Shown: positions 28,510 through 38,133 of the stretch, in pieces
Layout: the number at the start of each line of letters is the position of its first letter
Numbering within the stretch: position 1 is the first letter of the stretch
Assembly: GCF_037041345.1 (NCBI RefSeq)
Contig: NZ_CP146287.1
Coordinates: 1,305,501 to 1,369,500, forward strand
Reading direction: 5' to 3'
DNA: 64,000 nt
From: Abiotrophia defectiva ATCC 49176
GTDB lineage: Bacteria; Bacillota; Bacilli; Lactobacillales; Aerococcaceae
The notes under the pieces: model-generated
Databases searched by the model: none
What the model was told of the DNA's origin: nothing
What the model saw: only the letters and a program-made list of their open reading frames with translations
Made by a program: the position numbers and the translations under genes

Positions 28510-28518
28510 ATTATAGCA
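28510..28518 (-). promoter_or_regulatory. Extended -10 promoter for galE operon
   Basis: TGCTATAAT on the minus strand lies about 39 bp before the galE ATG. Confidence 0.6.
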
Positions 28519-28708
28519 CATTTTAAGGCCAAGAGAGAGTCCTAAATCAGAATTTTATAGTTTTTTTAGATTTAGTTACCAGATAGTAACGCCCTTATCT
28601 TTCAAGCTACGAAAGGGTTTATGAGCGACTTCAAAATGTTGCGACAATTATTACGATATTTATTTACACCTCACCCTTAGCTTCCTCCTTACTCCAAAGC
28701 CGACATAA

Positions 28709-28741
28709 GAAAAGAGGCTGAAAGCAAGATTTCAACCTCTT
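28709..28741 (-). terminator. Terminator after galU
   Basis: An 11 bp stem (28713-28723 with 28730-28740, one G-T) of the AGAGGCTGAAA type is followed on the minus strand by TTTCTT. Confidence 0.8.
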
Positions 28742-28748
28742 AATCTAA

Positions 28749-29621
28749 TTATTCTAAATTCTCGGCAATGTCTAAGAGATAGTCGCGCAGACCTTCTTTG
28801 ATTTCTGGGTGTTTAAGCCCATACTCAATACTCATTTCCAAGAAACCTAACTTATTACCGATATCATAACGTTTGCCATCAAAGCGTTTAGCAAAGACTC
28901 TTTGGGTCTTGTTAAGGGTATCAATGGCATCGGTCAACTGGATTTCACCACCTGCACCCGGCGCTTGATTTTCTAAGATGTCAAAAATCTCAGGCGTCAA
29001 CAAGTAGCGCCCAATAATGGCTAGGTCACTTGGGGCATCTTCTGGTTTAGGCTTTTCTACAAAATATTCAACATTGTAGATACCATCTTCTAGCTCACGC
29101 TCAGGTGCGATAATCCCATACTTAGACGTCTCTTCATGAGGTACTTCCATGACTGCAATGTTAGAGGCATGTGTCTTCTCATAGACATCAATCAATTGCT
29201 TAGTTAGGGGCTCCTGACCCTGCATAATGTCATCCCCTAGCATGACCACAAAGGGCTCATTGCCTACAAAGGCTTTGGCTTGCAGAATGGCATGCCCCAA
29301 GCCCTTAGGATAAGATTGGCGAACGAAGAAAAGGTTGACATTGGTTGGTTTAACCAATTCCAGCAAATCATCCTTACCTTGCTTACGTAGGTGTTCTTCC
29401 AATTCAATGTTAGAGTCAAAGTGGTCTTCAATAGGACGTTTGCTCTTACCAGTGACGATTAGGATATCTTCAATCCCTGCTTCAATGGCTTCTTCCACAA
29501 TAAATTGAATGGTTGGTTTATCCACAATAGGTAACATTTCCTTAGCCATAGCCTTGGTGGCCGGCAGGAAGCGCGTCCCATAACCTGCGGCCGGAATGAC
29601 TGCTTTCTTAACTTTTACCAT
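28749..29621 (-). CDS. galU: UTP-glucose-1-phosphate uridylyltransferase
   Basis: Makes UDP-glucose from UTP and glucose-1-phosphate for glycolipids and wall polymers. The 290-residue protein has the nucleotidyltransferase signature [20 protein letters not shown] with PIVDKP following, VMLGDDIM, a late [10 protein letters not shown] and GEIQLTDAI. It is the last gene of a run flavodoxin-pepS-small membrane protein-galU with gaps under 40 bases. Together with the nearby galE it supplies UDP-hexoses. Confidence 0.95.
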   Translation of the reverse strand: MVKVKKAVIPAAGYGTRFLPATKAMAKEMLPIVDKPTIQFIVEEAIEAGIEDILIVTGKSKRPIEDHFDSNIELEEHLRKQGKDDLLELVKPTNVNLFFVRQSYPKGLGHAILQAKAFVGNEPFVVMLGDDIMQGQEPLTKQLIDVYEKTHASNIAVMEVPHEETSKYGIIAPERELEDGIYNVEYFVEKPKPEDAPSDLAIIGRYLLTPEIFDILENQAPGAGGEIQLTDAIDTLNKTQRVFAKRFDGKRYDIGNKLGFLEMSIEYGLKHPEIKEGLRDYLLDIAENLE

Positions 29622-29660
29622 TTCCCTTGCTCCTTTTCATGAAGTTTGATGGCCTATGGC

Positions 29661-29912
29661 CTATTCAGATGGTACTTCAATGGAGAGGCTAGCCTCTACT
29701 TGTTCTAGACGTGACTCCATTTCTTCGATACGACTATTGAGACTTTCAATTTCAGCTGTTTTCTTCTTCATCGGCAATTGAAAGAGTTGATTGAAGGCGT
29801 AGATGGCTACAAAGAGGAAAGCCACTAGGCCTAGCATATAGACCCAACCACTACGGGTCAGGCGCCGATTAATCTTACGGCTAAGGTCTTGGCTTGCATC
29901 GTGTGTCGGCAT
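29661..29912 (-). CDS. Small membrane protein with a C-terminal coiled coil
   Basis: An 83-residue protein of unknown function. It has a positively charged N-terminus (SRKINRRLTRSG), one membrane helix (about 22-42, WVYMLGLVAFLFVAIYAF) and a heptad-like coiled coil (EIESLNSRIEEMESRLEQVE). The architecture is like that of small cell-division or scaffold proteins, but I cannot name a family. GAGAGGA lies before the ATG. The gaps to pepS (19 bases) and galU (39 bases) support co-transcription. Confidence 0.72.
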   Translation of the reverse strand: MPTHDASQDLSRKINRRLTRSGWVYMLGLVAFLFVAIYAFNQLFQLPMKKKTAEIESLNSRIEEMESRLEQVEASLSIEVPSE

Positions 29913-29931
29913 CTTTTACATCCTCTCTAGC

Positions 29932-31173
29932 CTAGTAGGCCCATTCGCCTTTGCGGAAGATAGGGACGCGAGTCCCATCTGCCTTGATTCCGTCAATATC
30001 CATATGTTCATTCCCAATCATAAAGTCCACGTGGACAATGGATCGGTTGAGACCTGCTTGTGCCAATTCTTCTTGACTCATGTCAGTCCCACCTTGTACC
30101 GAGGTTGCATAGGCTTGCCCGATTGCTAAGTGGTTGGAGGCATTTTCGTCGAAGAGGGTATTGAAGAAGGTAATACCTGATTGAGAAATTGGCGTTTTGT
30201 GAGCAACCAGGGCAACTTCCCCTAAGCCACGCGCCCCTTCATTTTCTTCTACCAGGCGTTTGAGCGTTTCTTCCCCTTTTTCAGCTGATACTTCCACAAT
30301 TTGACCGTCCTTGAAGGTAAACTTCATGCCTTCGATAACCGTCCCACCGTAAGCTAGTGGCTTAGAGCTTGAAACATAGCCTTCAGCCCGACGGAAATCA
30401 GGTGCTGTGAAGACTTCTTCTGTTGGCATGTTAGCAATGAAGATTTCACCTTTACGGTTAAGCGAACCAGCGCTTTCCCAGACATGGTTTTTAGGCAAGC
30501 CCAAGATTAAGTCAGTCCCTGGCCCCGTATAGTGCAGGGCATCAAATTGCGTATCGTTCAAGAACTTAGCTTTTTGATCTAAGGTTGCAACATGTTGATC
30601 CCAAGCAGCGATTGGATCGTCAGCATAGATACGGTTGGCCTTGAAGATAGCATCCCAGAGGGCATCTACTTGCTCTTGACTTGAGCCTAAGTCAGGAAAG
30701 ACGACTGCCGCCCAAGCTGGTGCAGCCCCTGCCGCTACCAACCAACTCACTTCATTCGCTTGGATAGCGGTTGACACATGGGCAATAGCTGAACGCAAGG
30801 CACGTTGTGACGCACTAATTTTCTGAGCGTCTAAACCAGATAGGTTGTTAGGGTCAGTTGAGCGTAAGGCAAGGCGCTTAGCACGTTTTTCCAAAAAGTA
30901 TTCTGCCTTAGCTACAGCATAGTCAGGTACCTCGCACAAGGTTTCTGTGCTTTCATGTTCGTATTTGAGGCGAGTCAAGGTGTCGTCTGAGAAGTCTACG
31001 GCAACATGGGCTGCCCCTGCTTCATAGGCTTGCTTGACCAAGAGGTGAGTCAATTGAATTTGGTTAACATCGGTATTGATGTGGACATAATCTCCTGTCC
31101 CTACGTTCAAGCCCTTCTTGATTAAGAGATGGGCGTATTTGGCTAATAATTCATCAAAATTTGCTAAAGTCAT
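29932..31173 (-). CDS. pepS: M29-family aminopeptidase (PepS/AmpS type)
   Basis: A cytosolic metallo-aminopeptidase that trims peptides. The 413-residue protein matches the family length. Recognisable segments include YVHINTDVNQIQLTHLLVKQ, IFIANMPTEEVFTAPD, GGTVIEGMKFTFKDGQ (metal-ligand Glu region), NEGARGLGEVALV and IVHVDFMIGNEHMDIDG near the C-terminus, which carry the His/Glu/Asp ligands of M29 enzymes. It lies 27 bases after the flavodoxin gene. Confidence 0.93.
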   Translation of the reverse strand: MTLANFDELLAKYAHLLIKKGLNVGTGDYVHINTDVNQIQLTHLLVKQAYEAGAAHVAVDFSDDTLTRLKYEHESTETLCEVPDYAVAKAEYFLEKRAKRLALRSTDPNNLSGLDAQKISASQRALRSAIAHVSTAIQANEVSWLVAAGAAPAWAAVVFPDLGSSQEQVDALWDAIFKANRIYADDPIAAWDQHVATLDQKAKFLNDTQFDALHYTGPGTDLILGLPKNHVWESAGSLNRKGEIFIANMPTEEVFTAPDFRRAEGYVSSSKPLAYGGTVIEGMKFTFKDGQIVEVSAEKGEETLKRLVEENEGARGLGEVALVAHKTPISQSGITFFNTLFDENASNHLAIGQAYATSVQGGTDMSQEELAQAGLNRSIVHVDFMIGNEHMDIDGIKADGTRVPIFRKGEWAY

Positions 31174-31200
31174 AAGTTCCTCCTTGTATCTATCTTATTA

Positions 31201-31653
31201 TTAATTGTCAGCTAAAGCGTCAGCTAAATCTTGCGCCAGACGTTCTAATTCGGTCACGGCCTCATCTTCCGGGTAGAGGTTCACCTTGACGCTAGCGCCA
31301 GCTTGCCGAGCTCCTGCTTTCTTAAATTGTTCTTCCAGGGTATCAACTGCCCCACAGAAGACTTCATAGAACTCGTCCCCGGAACCAAAGACCCCAAAGA
31401 CCTTACCTGATAAGTCTAATTGACCTAAGTCTTCAGAAAAGTCTAACATTTCATCAGGCAAGACACCGTCCACACCATAGGTATAGGCTCCCGCGATACA
31501 GCAGTCATAGTCTTCAAAGTCTGCTGCCTCGGCTTGCATGACATCATGCAGGGTGACCTCAACCCCGTGTTCTTCTAGGGCTTCTGCCAGAATATCTGCA
31601 CAGGCTTCAGTGTTTCCGGTCAAGCTTGCATAAATAATTAATGCTTGTGGCAA
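31201..31653 (-). CDS. Short-chain flavodoxin
   Basis: An FMN electron-transfer protein of 150 residues. The phosphate-binding loop SLTGNTEACA is near the N-terminus, and the aromatic FMN-stacking loops are visible (GAYTYGVDG and FGSGDEFYEVFCG). The partner reductase is not in the window. The start is TTG at 31653, 8 bases after GGAGG. It appears to be the first gene of the flavodoxin-pepS-galU run. Confidence 0.93.
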   Translation of the reverse strand: MPQALIIYASLTGNTEACADILAEALEEHGVEVTLHDVMQAEAADFEDYDCCIAGAYTYGVDGVLPDEMLDFSEDLGQLDLSGKVFGVFGSGDEFYEVFCGAVDTLEEQFKKAGARQAGASVKVNLYPEDEAVTELERLAQDLADALADN

Positions 31654-31688
31654 CTAACCCGCCTCCTTCATCTCAATACTACTCTTTT

Positions 31689-31697
31689 ATTATAACA
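31689..31697 (-). promoter_or_regulatory. Extended -10 promoter for the flavodoxin-galU run
   Basis: TGTTATAAT on the minus strand lies about 36 bp before the TTG start. Confidence 0.55.
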
Positions 31698-31813
31698 AAG
31701 TTAGGCACAAAAATATACGCCGGCACTCATTTTTTATAGAGCTTACATAAATAGTTAACAAGTAGACACCTAATTTTGGTCTCTTACGAGTAAACTAATA
31801 GTAGCTAAAGTCC

Positions 31814-31846
31814 AAAAAAGGGACTGGAACTTAGGTTCCAGCCCCT
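31814..31846 (-). terminator. Terminator after the PBP gene
   Basis: A 10-11 bp stem (31820-31830 with 31835-31844, one G-T) is followed on the minus strand by TTTTTT. Confidence 0.85.
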
Positions 31847-31851
31847 CCAGC

Positions 31852-33957
31852 TTATGGTTGGTTTGGTTTGTAACTTTCAATTGTTGAGCGCGTTGCTTCT
31901 CTCGTTTCGAAATAAGCATTCATGACATCCCGGGCAATTCGGGTAGAATCACGACCGGTTGCGTCAGCTGGTAGATAAGGTAAGACCACGCTGACCGCAA
32001 TTTCAGGCTTATCATAAGGCGCATAACCGATATAGGTGGCATTAGTCACTGGATTATTGGCGGCATACTGGATTGGGCCAGCATAGAAGGCTTCGTCCGT
32101 CCCTGTCTTAGACCCAACCTTGATAGGGTAATTCATGAAGAGGTAATGAGCTGACCCGTCCATTGTATGGGAAACTTGATACATCCCTTCGTGAATGCGA
32201 TCCATAACAGTTTTTTCAACTGGCACTACGTTCATGACCTTAGGTTCAATTGTCGTTTCTACTCCACCTAGATGTCCATTGGCATCTGTATTGCGGATTT
32301 CCTTAACCAAACGTGGCGCATAACGAACCCCACCGTTGGCAATGACGCTAGCATATTGAACCAGTTGCAGCGGCGTATACAAGTCAAACTGCCCAAAAGA
32401 CAAGAACAAGATGTTAACCAGTTGTTCTGACTCAGGTAAGTATCCAACAGACTCGCTCGGAATATCAATCCCAGTCTTAGTTCCTAAACCAAACTCGGCA
32501 AAGTACTCACGCATGGTATCCAAAGTCTTAGGATCGATATCCAACTTACCGTCCTTAGTATATTCGTTCTGTCCACCCATTCTCATGGCGGTCTTAATCA
32601 TGTAGATGTTGGAAGATTTTTGCAAGGCTTCAATATCATTAATATTGACTTGACCCGTACGGTTGAAGACGGAACTCTTTTCAGCAGAGCCCTGGAACTT
32701 CATTGGTTCATCCAAGATGGTATTATTATTTAGGCTGAGCGCGCCCGACATGTAACCCATAGCCACCATGGCAGGCTTAACCGAAGACCCCATACCATAG
32801 GAGGTGTTGAGAGTCCCCAAGGTGTCATCTTCGATGGTATCATAATCATAAGAGTCGGTCGCTTGGTTGTATTTGAATCGTTTACCAACCAGAGCTAAAA
32901 CATCCCCATTATTGGGGTTAAGCACTGCAATGTAAACCCGATCGTTCAAACCACGGTTTTCAATTTTCTTAAGCGAGCTTTCGGCAATCTCTTCTAATTT
33001 CTTCTGGAAATCGATGTCCATGGTCATGACTAAGTTGTCACCCTTGGAGCCTTCGTAGACGACTTGTTTAGCCAAAACATCATCGGAAGAGTCGGTTACA
33101 ATCTTAGATACCGACTTTGCACCATGTAAAACGTCTTCGTATTGTTTTTCTAGATAACTGATCCCTACCCGGTCATTCATGGCATAGCCACGCGCCAAGT
33201 ACATAGGAGCCAGTTCACTTGGTAAACCTCGTTGTTCAGAGGAGACTTGTCCCAGAATAGAACGCATCATTTCTCCTTGCGGGTATACCCGTTGCCAGTC
33301 AGTCCCAACTTGAATGCCTGGTAACTCACCCAAGTGTTCACTAACCCGTGCAACTTCATCAGGCGTCACATTTTTATTCTTAACAGTTACTGTTGACAGC
33401 GAGAAGGCGCTGTTCATACGTTTGAAGAGGGCAATAATTTTAAGTTCAGACTCTGAGTATTGAATATCGTCTTCTGTCACGGTCCCCAATTGTGCTTCAT
33501 AGGCTTCAGAACCCGCTAATTTGCGTTGTTCAGCCGTCAAACGTCCATTGACTGTATCAGGATTGGTCACTAAGAAGTAATCCTTGCGGTCCCGCTCCGT
33601 CACTTCTTGAGTTGGTACATCAACTAAGGAGGCTAGTCTTCGAGCTACCGCAATAATATCCTTGGCTTGAACTTTAGAATCACTGTCACGGGTATAAAGA
33701 ATAGCCCGTTCAGGCTGGTTACCGACCAGGACTTTCCCATTACTGTCGTAAATCATCCCCCGTGGCACAGAACCTGTCGAGGTTGTCGACTCGGTCCTTT
33801 CAACCATTCGTTTGAACATCTGTCCATTATAGAGTTGGATATAGCCCAGTCTTATGAAGAGGGCCGCAAAACATAAAAAGGATATCATTAATAGTAGGTT
33901 CAAACGAAAGGGAATATGGGATTTATTCTTTGGTTTCTTTAACTTATAACGTGGCAT
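31852..33957 (-). CDS. Class B penicillin-binding protein (transpeptidase, PBP2b/PBP2 type)
   Basis: Cross-links peptidoglycan at the outer membrane face and is a beta-lactam target. The 701-residue protein has a basic N-terminus, one membrane segment (about 18-38), a PBP dimerisation domain (VPRGMIYDSNGKVLV near 64-78 onward) and a transpeptidase domain. The catalytic motifs are S391-S-V-K394, S448-S-N450 and K617-T-G-T620. No second, PASTA-type, domain is present, so an elongation-type PBP2b is the closer match. It is transcribed alone from an extended -10 promoter divergent from yfhO. Confidence 0.93.
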   Translation of the reverse strand: MPRYKLKKPKNKSHIPFRLNLLLMISFLCFAALFIRLGYIQLYNGQMFKRMVERTESTTSTGSVPRGMIYDSNGKVLVGNQPERAILYTRDSDSKVQAKDIIAVARRLASLVDVPTQEVTERDRKDYFLVTNPDTVNGRLTAEQRKLAGSEAYEAQLGTVTEDDIQYSESELKIIALFKRMNSAFSLSTVTVKNKNVTPDEVARVSEHLGELPGIQVGTDWQRVYPQGEMMRSILGQVSSEQRGLPSELAPMYLARGYAMNDRVGISYLEKQYEDVLHGAKSVSKIVTDSSDDVLAKQVVYEGSKGDNLVMTMDIDFQKKLEEIAESSLKKIENRGLNDRVYIAVLNPNNGDVLALVGKRFKYNQATDSYDYDTIEDDTLGTLNTSYGMGSSVKPAMVAMGYMSGALSLNNNTILDEPMKFQGSAEKSSVFNRTGQVNINDIEALQKSSNIYMIKTAMRMGGQNEYTKDGKLDIDPKTLDTMREYFAEFGLGTKTGIDIPSESVGYLPESEQLVNILFLSFGQFDLYTPLQLVQYASVIANGGVRYAPRLVKEIRNTDANGHLGGVETTIEPKVMNVVPVEKTVMDRIHEGMYQVSHTMDGSAHYLFMNYPIKVGSKTGTDEAFYAGPIQYAANNPVTNATYIGYAPYDKPEIAVSVVLPYLPADATGRDSTRIARDVMNAYFETREATRSTIESYKPNQP

Positions 33958-33997
33958 TTCAGCTCTCCATTCCCTTCATAACATTTTAAGCTCTTCT

Positions 33998-34006
33998 ATT
34001 ATACCA
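33998..34006 (-). promoter_or_regulatory. Extended -10 promoter for the PBP gene
   Basis: TGGTATAAT on the minus strand lies about 40 bp before the ATG. Confidence 0.6.
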
Positions 34007-34097
34007 AAAGAATCCGCCAAAAGATAATAGTTCATCGTAAATCCATAAAAAAAGCTAAAAATCTAGTTGTTTAGAGGATGCTATTAGGCTTAAAATT

Positions 34098-34106
34098 TGG
34101 TAGAAT
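34098..34106 (+). promoter_or_regulatory. Extended -10 promoter for yfhO
   Basis: TGGTAGAAT lies about 34 bp before the yfhO ATG, with no good -35. Confidence 0.5.
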
Positions 34107-34139
34107 AAGTGGGAATGTAATAAATCATTGGAGGTATAT

Positions 34140-36905
34140 ATGAACCAGCACGTGAACCAGCGCGCGTTGCAACGCTTCGTACGCTACAAACCATATCTAT
34201 TAAACCTGGGCTTAACCACACTTATTCTACTTGGTTTGGCCCTTTTCAAAGGATTTGCGCCTTTTGGCTCCAATTCCATGCTAACTATCGACTTGGGCCA
34301 ACAGTATATCGACTTCTTCAGTCTCTTCCGGCAGACTCTGACTCAGACGCCAGAGCAATTCCTCTATAGCTTCCAAAAGGGCTACGGGGGAGAAATGATT
34401 GGGGTATGGGCTTATTATCTTATGAGTCCCTTTAACCTAGTCTTGCTCCTCTTCGATGAGCAGCACCTAGCTGTCGGCGTGACTCTTTTAACCTATCTCA
34501 AACTAGCCGGGGCTAGCCTGACCTTTTTCTACTTTGCTCGCAAAAAATATCATACCAATACGGTTATGGGCAGCCTCTTTGCCAATGCCTATGCCTTAAT
34601 GAGCTATACCTTTACCTATATGCTCAACATCATGTGGTTTGACGTCTTAGTCTTCCTGCCACTGATTGCGCTAGGTCTAGACCGCATCATGACTCAACGT
34701 CGCAGCAAGCTCTATGTCATTATGTTGGCCGTCAGCCTGATTTCTAACTACTACATTGGCTTTATGATGTGTATCTTCCTAGCCTTCTATGCCGGCTATG
34801 TCATCTTCGAGAAGTTCCCTAAGGTGACCATTAAATCCTTTATCCAACACTATAGTGACTTCGTCATCCAGTCTCTGATGGGGGCTGCCATTAGTGCCAT
34901 GATGTTGATCCCCACCTTTATGGCCTTGCTCAGCAGTAAAGCAACCCATACCAAGACCGACTGGAACTGGGATGTGGCCCATAATCTAGAGGCGATTGGT
35001 TCCAAACTTTTCCTTGGCTCCTTCGTTTTCGACGAAATCAAGAAAGGCTCGCCAAACCTCTACTCTTCTATCCTAGTCAGTCTCTTCGTTGTCTACTACT
35101 TCTTCATCCGCAAGATTCGTTGGCAAGAAAAAATTGCAGCCATTGTGGTCTTGATTCCTTTCTATTTAGGATTCCACTTCAAGATTTTTGACCGTTTATG
35201 GCATGGTGGCCAGTTCCCAATCTGGTACCACTTCCGCTTCTCTTTCTTGACCACCTTCTTCCTCATCATTTTGGCCCTCAAAGCCTTCCAAAATCGCCGT
35301 CAGACCTTGGCCTACTGGCAAAGTATCCTGATGATTGTCGGTGTCACGGTCTACACCTACTATTATTATGGGCGCATGGCCGATTACAAGTTCCTCAAAC
35401 TCAGTGCTATCAATATCGACTTTAATAACCTAGGGACAACCAAGATTGAAGCCAACCTACTCTTAAGCTTGATTTTTGCCCTCTTGATTATTCTAGTCTT
35501 GCACTTCGAGTTTCTCATGCCTAAGCTCATGCAAGTAGCCTTACTAGCGGTTGTAGCCTGCGAGATTTTCACCAATGGTGCCTTGATTCTGCAAGAGCTC
35601 AGTTACGTTCAACTTTCTAAGTTTAATGACTATGTTTCGATTTTAGACCAGTCTCTTACAGGACTGCGAAACCCATCGGATGACTTCTACCGAATTCATA
35701 CCACCTACCAACGTTCTAAGAATGAGGCCATGTACACCCATTTCAATGGGATGAACCACTTTGGCTCTACCATTGATGCTAATGCTCCTAAACTCTTTGG
35801 TTATTTGGGGCTGCCTCAGACATCTGGGGTTGTAGAGTATACTAACGGGACCCTCTTCACCGATGACTTCTTCAATATCCGCTATCTCTTGGACCCTTCC
35901 AAAGATACGGCAGCCAATACCTTGCCTGATCAGTATAAACTTTATCAAGTGGCGACTGATTTGGATATTCAAGCCTACCCAACCATTGATAGTCAACCGC
36001 GTTATGTGGTGCATGAGAATACTGAACGTCTGGGCTTGGGGATTGAAGTTTCAAAGCAATTGACCTTCCTATCTGATCCTTTGGTTAACCATCAACCTAT
36101 TCAGAACCAAGAATACCTCCTCAGCCTCGTGGACTATAAGGGTAACGGCAAGCCATACTTTACTGAGCATGAACTTAAGGAAGAATCGCCTGTCAATGTC
36201 ACCATCACCAACCGCGGTGACGGGGATTATATGACCTATTCACGTAATAGCGAAGCAAATGACAGTGATCCGACCAAGCCAAAACTACCTCACTACTTCA
36301 GCTTCCGCTTTAATACGACTAGCGAAAATCCTTACTACTTCACCCTTCCTAGTCAATACGATGGTGAGAAAACCAAGCTAGACCTTAACAGCGAAGCCTA
36401 CCACTTCTATGGGACCTTCTCCTATCGCCAAATCACTAACGCGTCCTACAAGAAAATTCAGGATAATCAAGAACTCAAGGTTCGTCTTGAAAAACCAGAA
36501 TTGAAAGCTAACCTACCAAAACTCTACGAGTTTGATAAGGCACGCTATGATGCTATGATTGCTAGCAAGAAGGACCATCTCTTTAAAGTAACGAGCTTCA
36601 AACACAATAAGATTACGGGTACCATTAATACTGAACAAGAAGAAGGCTATCTGCTCTTCACCATCCCTTACGACAAGCACTGGCGCATTACGGATAATGG
36701 CCAACCTGTCCAAGGCATCTCAGTCTTGAATGACACCCTACTGGCTATTCCAATTAAGAAGGGCGACCACACCATTACCCTTCACTACTTCCCATTGCCT
36801 GTATGGATTGGTTTAGCTGTCAGTCTCTTAGGTATTGCTGCCTTCGTCTTAGACCAGACTTGGCTTAAAAAGTATCGCAAACCATTGGAAATTGCTAGCG
36901 CCTAA
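34140..36905 (+). CDS. yfhO: YfhO-family polytopic membrane protein (probable GT-C glycosyltransferase)
   Basis: The 921-residue protein has a hydrophobic N-terminal part with about a dozen membrane helices, a large extracellular domain (about 490-880) and a final membrane helix (VWIGLAVSLLGIAAFVL). The first loop after helix 1 carries NSMLTIDLGQQYIDFF, where the Asp is typical of the GT-C catalytic loop. YfhO proteins are implicated in glycosylating teichoic acids in Bacillus and Listeria, so a similar envelope role is likely. GGAGG lies 5 bases before the ATG at 34140. It is monocistronic, with a bidirectional-looking terminator. Confidence 0.88.
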   Translation: MNQHVNQRALQRFVRYKPYLLNLGLTTLILLGLALFKGFAPFGSNSMLTIDLGQQYIDFFSLFRQTLTQTPEQFLYSFQKGYGGEMIGVWAYYLMSPFNLVLLLFDEQHLAVGVTLLTYLKLAGASLTFFYFARKKYHTNTVMGSLFANAYALMSYTFTYMLNIMWFDVLVFLPLIALGLDRIMTQRRSKLYVIMLAVSLISNYYIGFMMCIFLAFYAGYVIFEKFPKVTIKSFIQHYSDFVIQSLMGAAISAMMLIPTFMALLSSKATHTKTDWNWDVAHNLEAIGSKLFLGSFVFDEIKKGSPNLYSSILVSLFVVYYFFIRKIRWQEKIAAIVVLIPFYLGFHFKIFDRLWHGGQFPIWYHFRFSFLTTFFLIILALKAFQNRRQTLAYWQSILMIVGVTVYTYYYYGRMADYKFLKLSAINIDFNNLGTTKIEANLLLSLIFALLIILVLHFEFLMPKLMQVALLAVVACEIFTNGALILQELSYVQLSKFNDYVSILDQSLTGLRNPSDDFYRIHTTYQRSKNEAMYTHFNGMNHFGSTIDANAPKLFGYLGLPQTSGVVEYTNGTLFTDDFFNIRYLLDPSKDTAANTLPDQYKLYQVATDLDIQAYPTIDSQPRYVVHENTERLGLGIEVSKQLTFLSDPLVNHQPIQNQEYLLSLVDYKGNGKPYFTEHELKEESPVNVTITNRGDGDYMTYSRNSEANDSDPTKPKLPHYFSFRFNTTSENPYYFTLPSQYDGEKTKLDLNSEAYHFYGTFSYRQITNASYKKIQDNQELKVRLEKPELKANLPKLYEFDKARYDAMIASKKDHLFKVTSFKHNKITGTINTEQEEGYLLFTIPYDKHWRITDNGQPVQGISVLNDTLLAIPIKKGDHTITLHYFPLPVWIGLAVSLLGIAAFVLDQTWLKKYRKPLEIASA

Positions 36906-36906
36906 C

Positions 36907-36939
36907 TAAAAAAAGTCCGCCAGATGGCGGACTTTTTAT
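36907..36939 (+). terminator. Terminator after yfhO
   Basis: An 8 bp perfect stem (36914-36921 with 36926-36933), with A7 before it and TTTTT after it, so it can act in both directions. Confidence 0.9.
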
Positions 36940-36946
36940 TTGCCTT

Positions 36947-36981
36947 TGAAAAAATGTGGCTGGAAGACTTCCGGCCACATC
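36947..36981 (-). terminator. Terminator after recA
   Basis: A 13 bp stem (36954-36966 with 36968-36980, one mismatch) with a tight loop is followed on the minus strand by TTTTTTC. Confidence 0.85.
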
Positions 36982-36990
36982 CTTTTTATC

Positions 36991-38037
36991 TTATTCTTGG
37001 AAAAGTCCACCTAAAGCCACTTGAGCTTCTTCATTAGTCTCAGGTGCTTCGCCAATCTTATAGTGAGCCCGAACACGAGCTTCGATTTCTGCTTGTACTT
37101 CTGGGTTGTCCAAGAGGTATTGTTTAGCAGCTTCACGACCTTGCCCAATACGAGCCTCGCCGTAGGAGTACCAAGAGCCTGCCTTGTTGACAATATCTAA
37201 ATCAGCTGCCATATCGACTAGCTCACCCACCTTAGAAATCCCTTTACCGTAGACAATGTCTACTAGGGCTTCCTTAAATGGTGGCGCCACCTTGTTCTTA
37301 ACAACCTTAATTTTTGCACGGCTACCAATCACTTCGCTACCGTTCTTAATCAACTCAGCCTTACGCACTTCTAAACGAACAGTTGAGTAGAATTTGAGGG
37401 CACGACCACCTGGTGTCGTCTCAGGGTTCCCGAACATAATCCCTACTTTTTCACGCAATTGGTTGATGAAGAAGCAGATGGTTTTGGTCTTGTTGACATT
37501 ACCGGATAATTTACGAAGCGCTTGGGACATGAGACGGGCTTGTAAGCCAACATGGGCATCCCCCATCTCCCCATCGATTTCAGCGCGTGGTACCAAGGCT
37601 GCAACCGAGTCAATGACGATGATGTCAACCGCCCCTGATGTTACCAAGGCATCGGCGATAGCCAAGCCTTGTTCACCTGTATCTGGTTGGGACAAGAGTA
37701 ACTCATCAATGTTAACCCCTAAAGCGGCAGCATAATCTGGGTCCAAGGCATGCTCAGCATCAATGAAGGCAGCCAAGCCTCCTTGTTTTTGTACTTCGGC
37801 AATTGCATGGAGGGCCACAGTAGTCTTACCAGAAGACTCTGGACCATAACATTCAATAATTCGGCCTCGTGGATAGCCACCTACCCCTAAAGCAATATCT
37901 AAAGCCAGGGAACCTGACGGAATGGTCGAAATTTTGGTGTCGACTTTTTCACCCAGACGCATGATGGAGCCCTTACCAAAGCTTTTTTCAATATCTTTTA
38001 GGGCCTTATCTAGGGCTTTTTTGCGGTCTTCATTCAT
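36991..38037 (-). CDS. recA: Recombinase RecA
   Basis: RecA forms filaments on single-stranded DNA, drives homologous recombination and triggers LexA self-cleavage. The 348-residue protein has Walker [10 protein letters not shown], the MAW-like segment and [19 protein letters not shown] (Walker B). The L1/L2 region includes [27 protein letters not shown], here quoted only as its family region, ending in an acidic-tail helix. The ATG is 10 bases after GGAG. It lies downstream of cinA, as in many lactic acid bacteria, but has its own promoter with a LexA box. Confidence 0.97.
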   Translation of the reverse strand: MNEDRKKALDKALKDIEKSFGKGSIMRLGEKVDTKISTIPSGSLALDIALGVGGYPRGRIIECYGPESSGKTTVALHAIAEVQKQGGLAAFIDAEHALDPDYAAALGVNIDELLLSQPDTGEQGLAIADALVTSGAVDIIVIDSVAALVPRAEIDGEMGDAHVGLQARLMSQALRKLSGNVNKTKTICFFINQLREKVGIMFGNPETTPGGRALKFYSTVRLEVRKAELIKNGSEVIGSRAKIKVVKNKVAPPFKEALVDIVYGKGISKVGELVDMAADLDIVNKAGSWYSYGEARIGQGREAAKQYLLDNPEVQAEIEARVRAHYKIGEAPETNEEAQVALGGLFQE

Positions 38038-38070
38038 TCTTTAACATCTCCTCTTTCTGAACTCTTCTAT

Positions 38071-38099
38071 AGTTTACCTAAAATCTCAGCAAAAAGCAA
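38071..38099 (-). promoter_or_regulatory. recA promoter
   Basis: On the minus strand, -35 TTGCTT (38094-38099) and -10 TAAACT (38071-38076) are 17 bp apart. Confidence 0.6.
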
Positions 38100-38107
38100 G
38101 TAAAACA

Positions 38108-38121
38108 AGAACATTTGTTCT
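38108..38121 (-). promoter_or_regulatory. LexA box upstream of recA
   Basis: AGAACAAATGTTCT has the GAAC-RNRY-GTTC core of the Gram-positive LexA box. It ends about 9 bp upstream of the recA -35 and lies just after the cinA stop, so cinA read-through would escape this operator. Confidence 0.75.
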
Positions 38122-38133
38122 GATTCTTTTATT

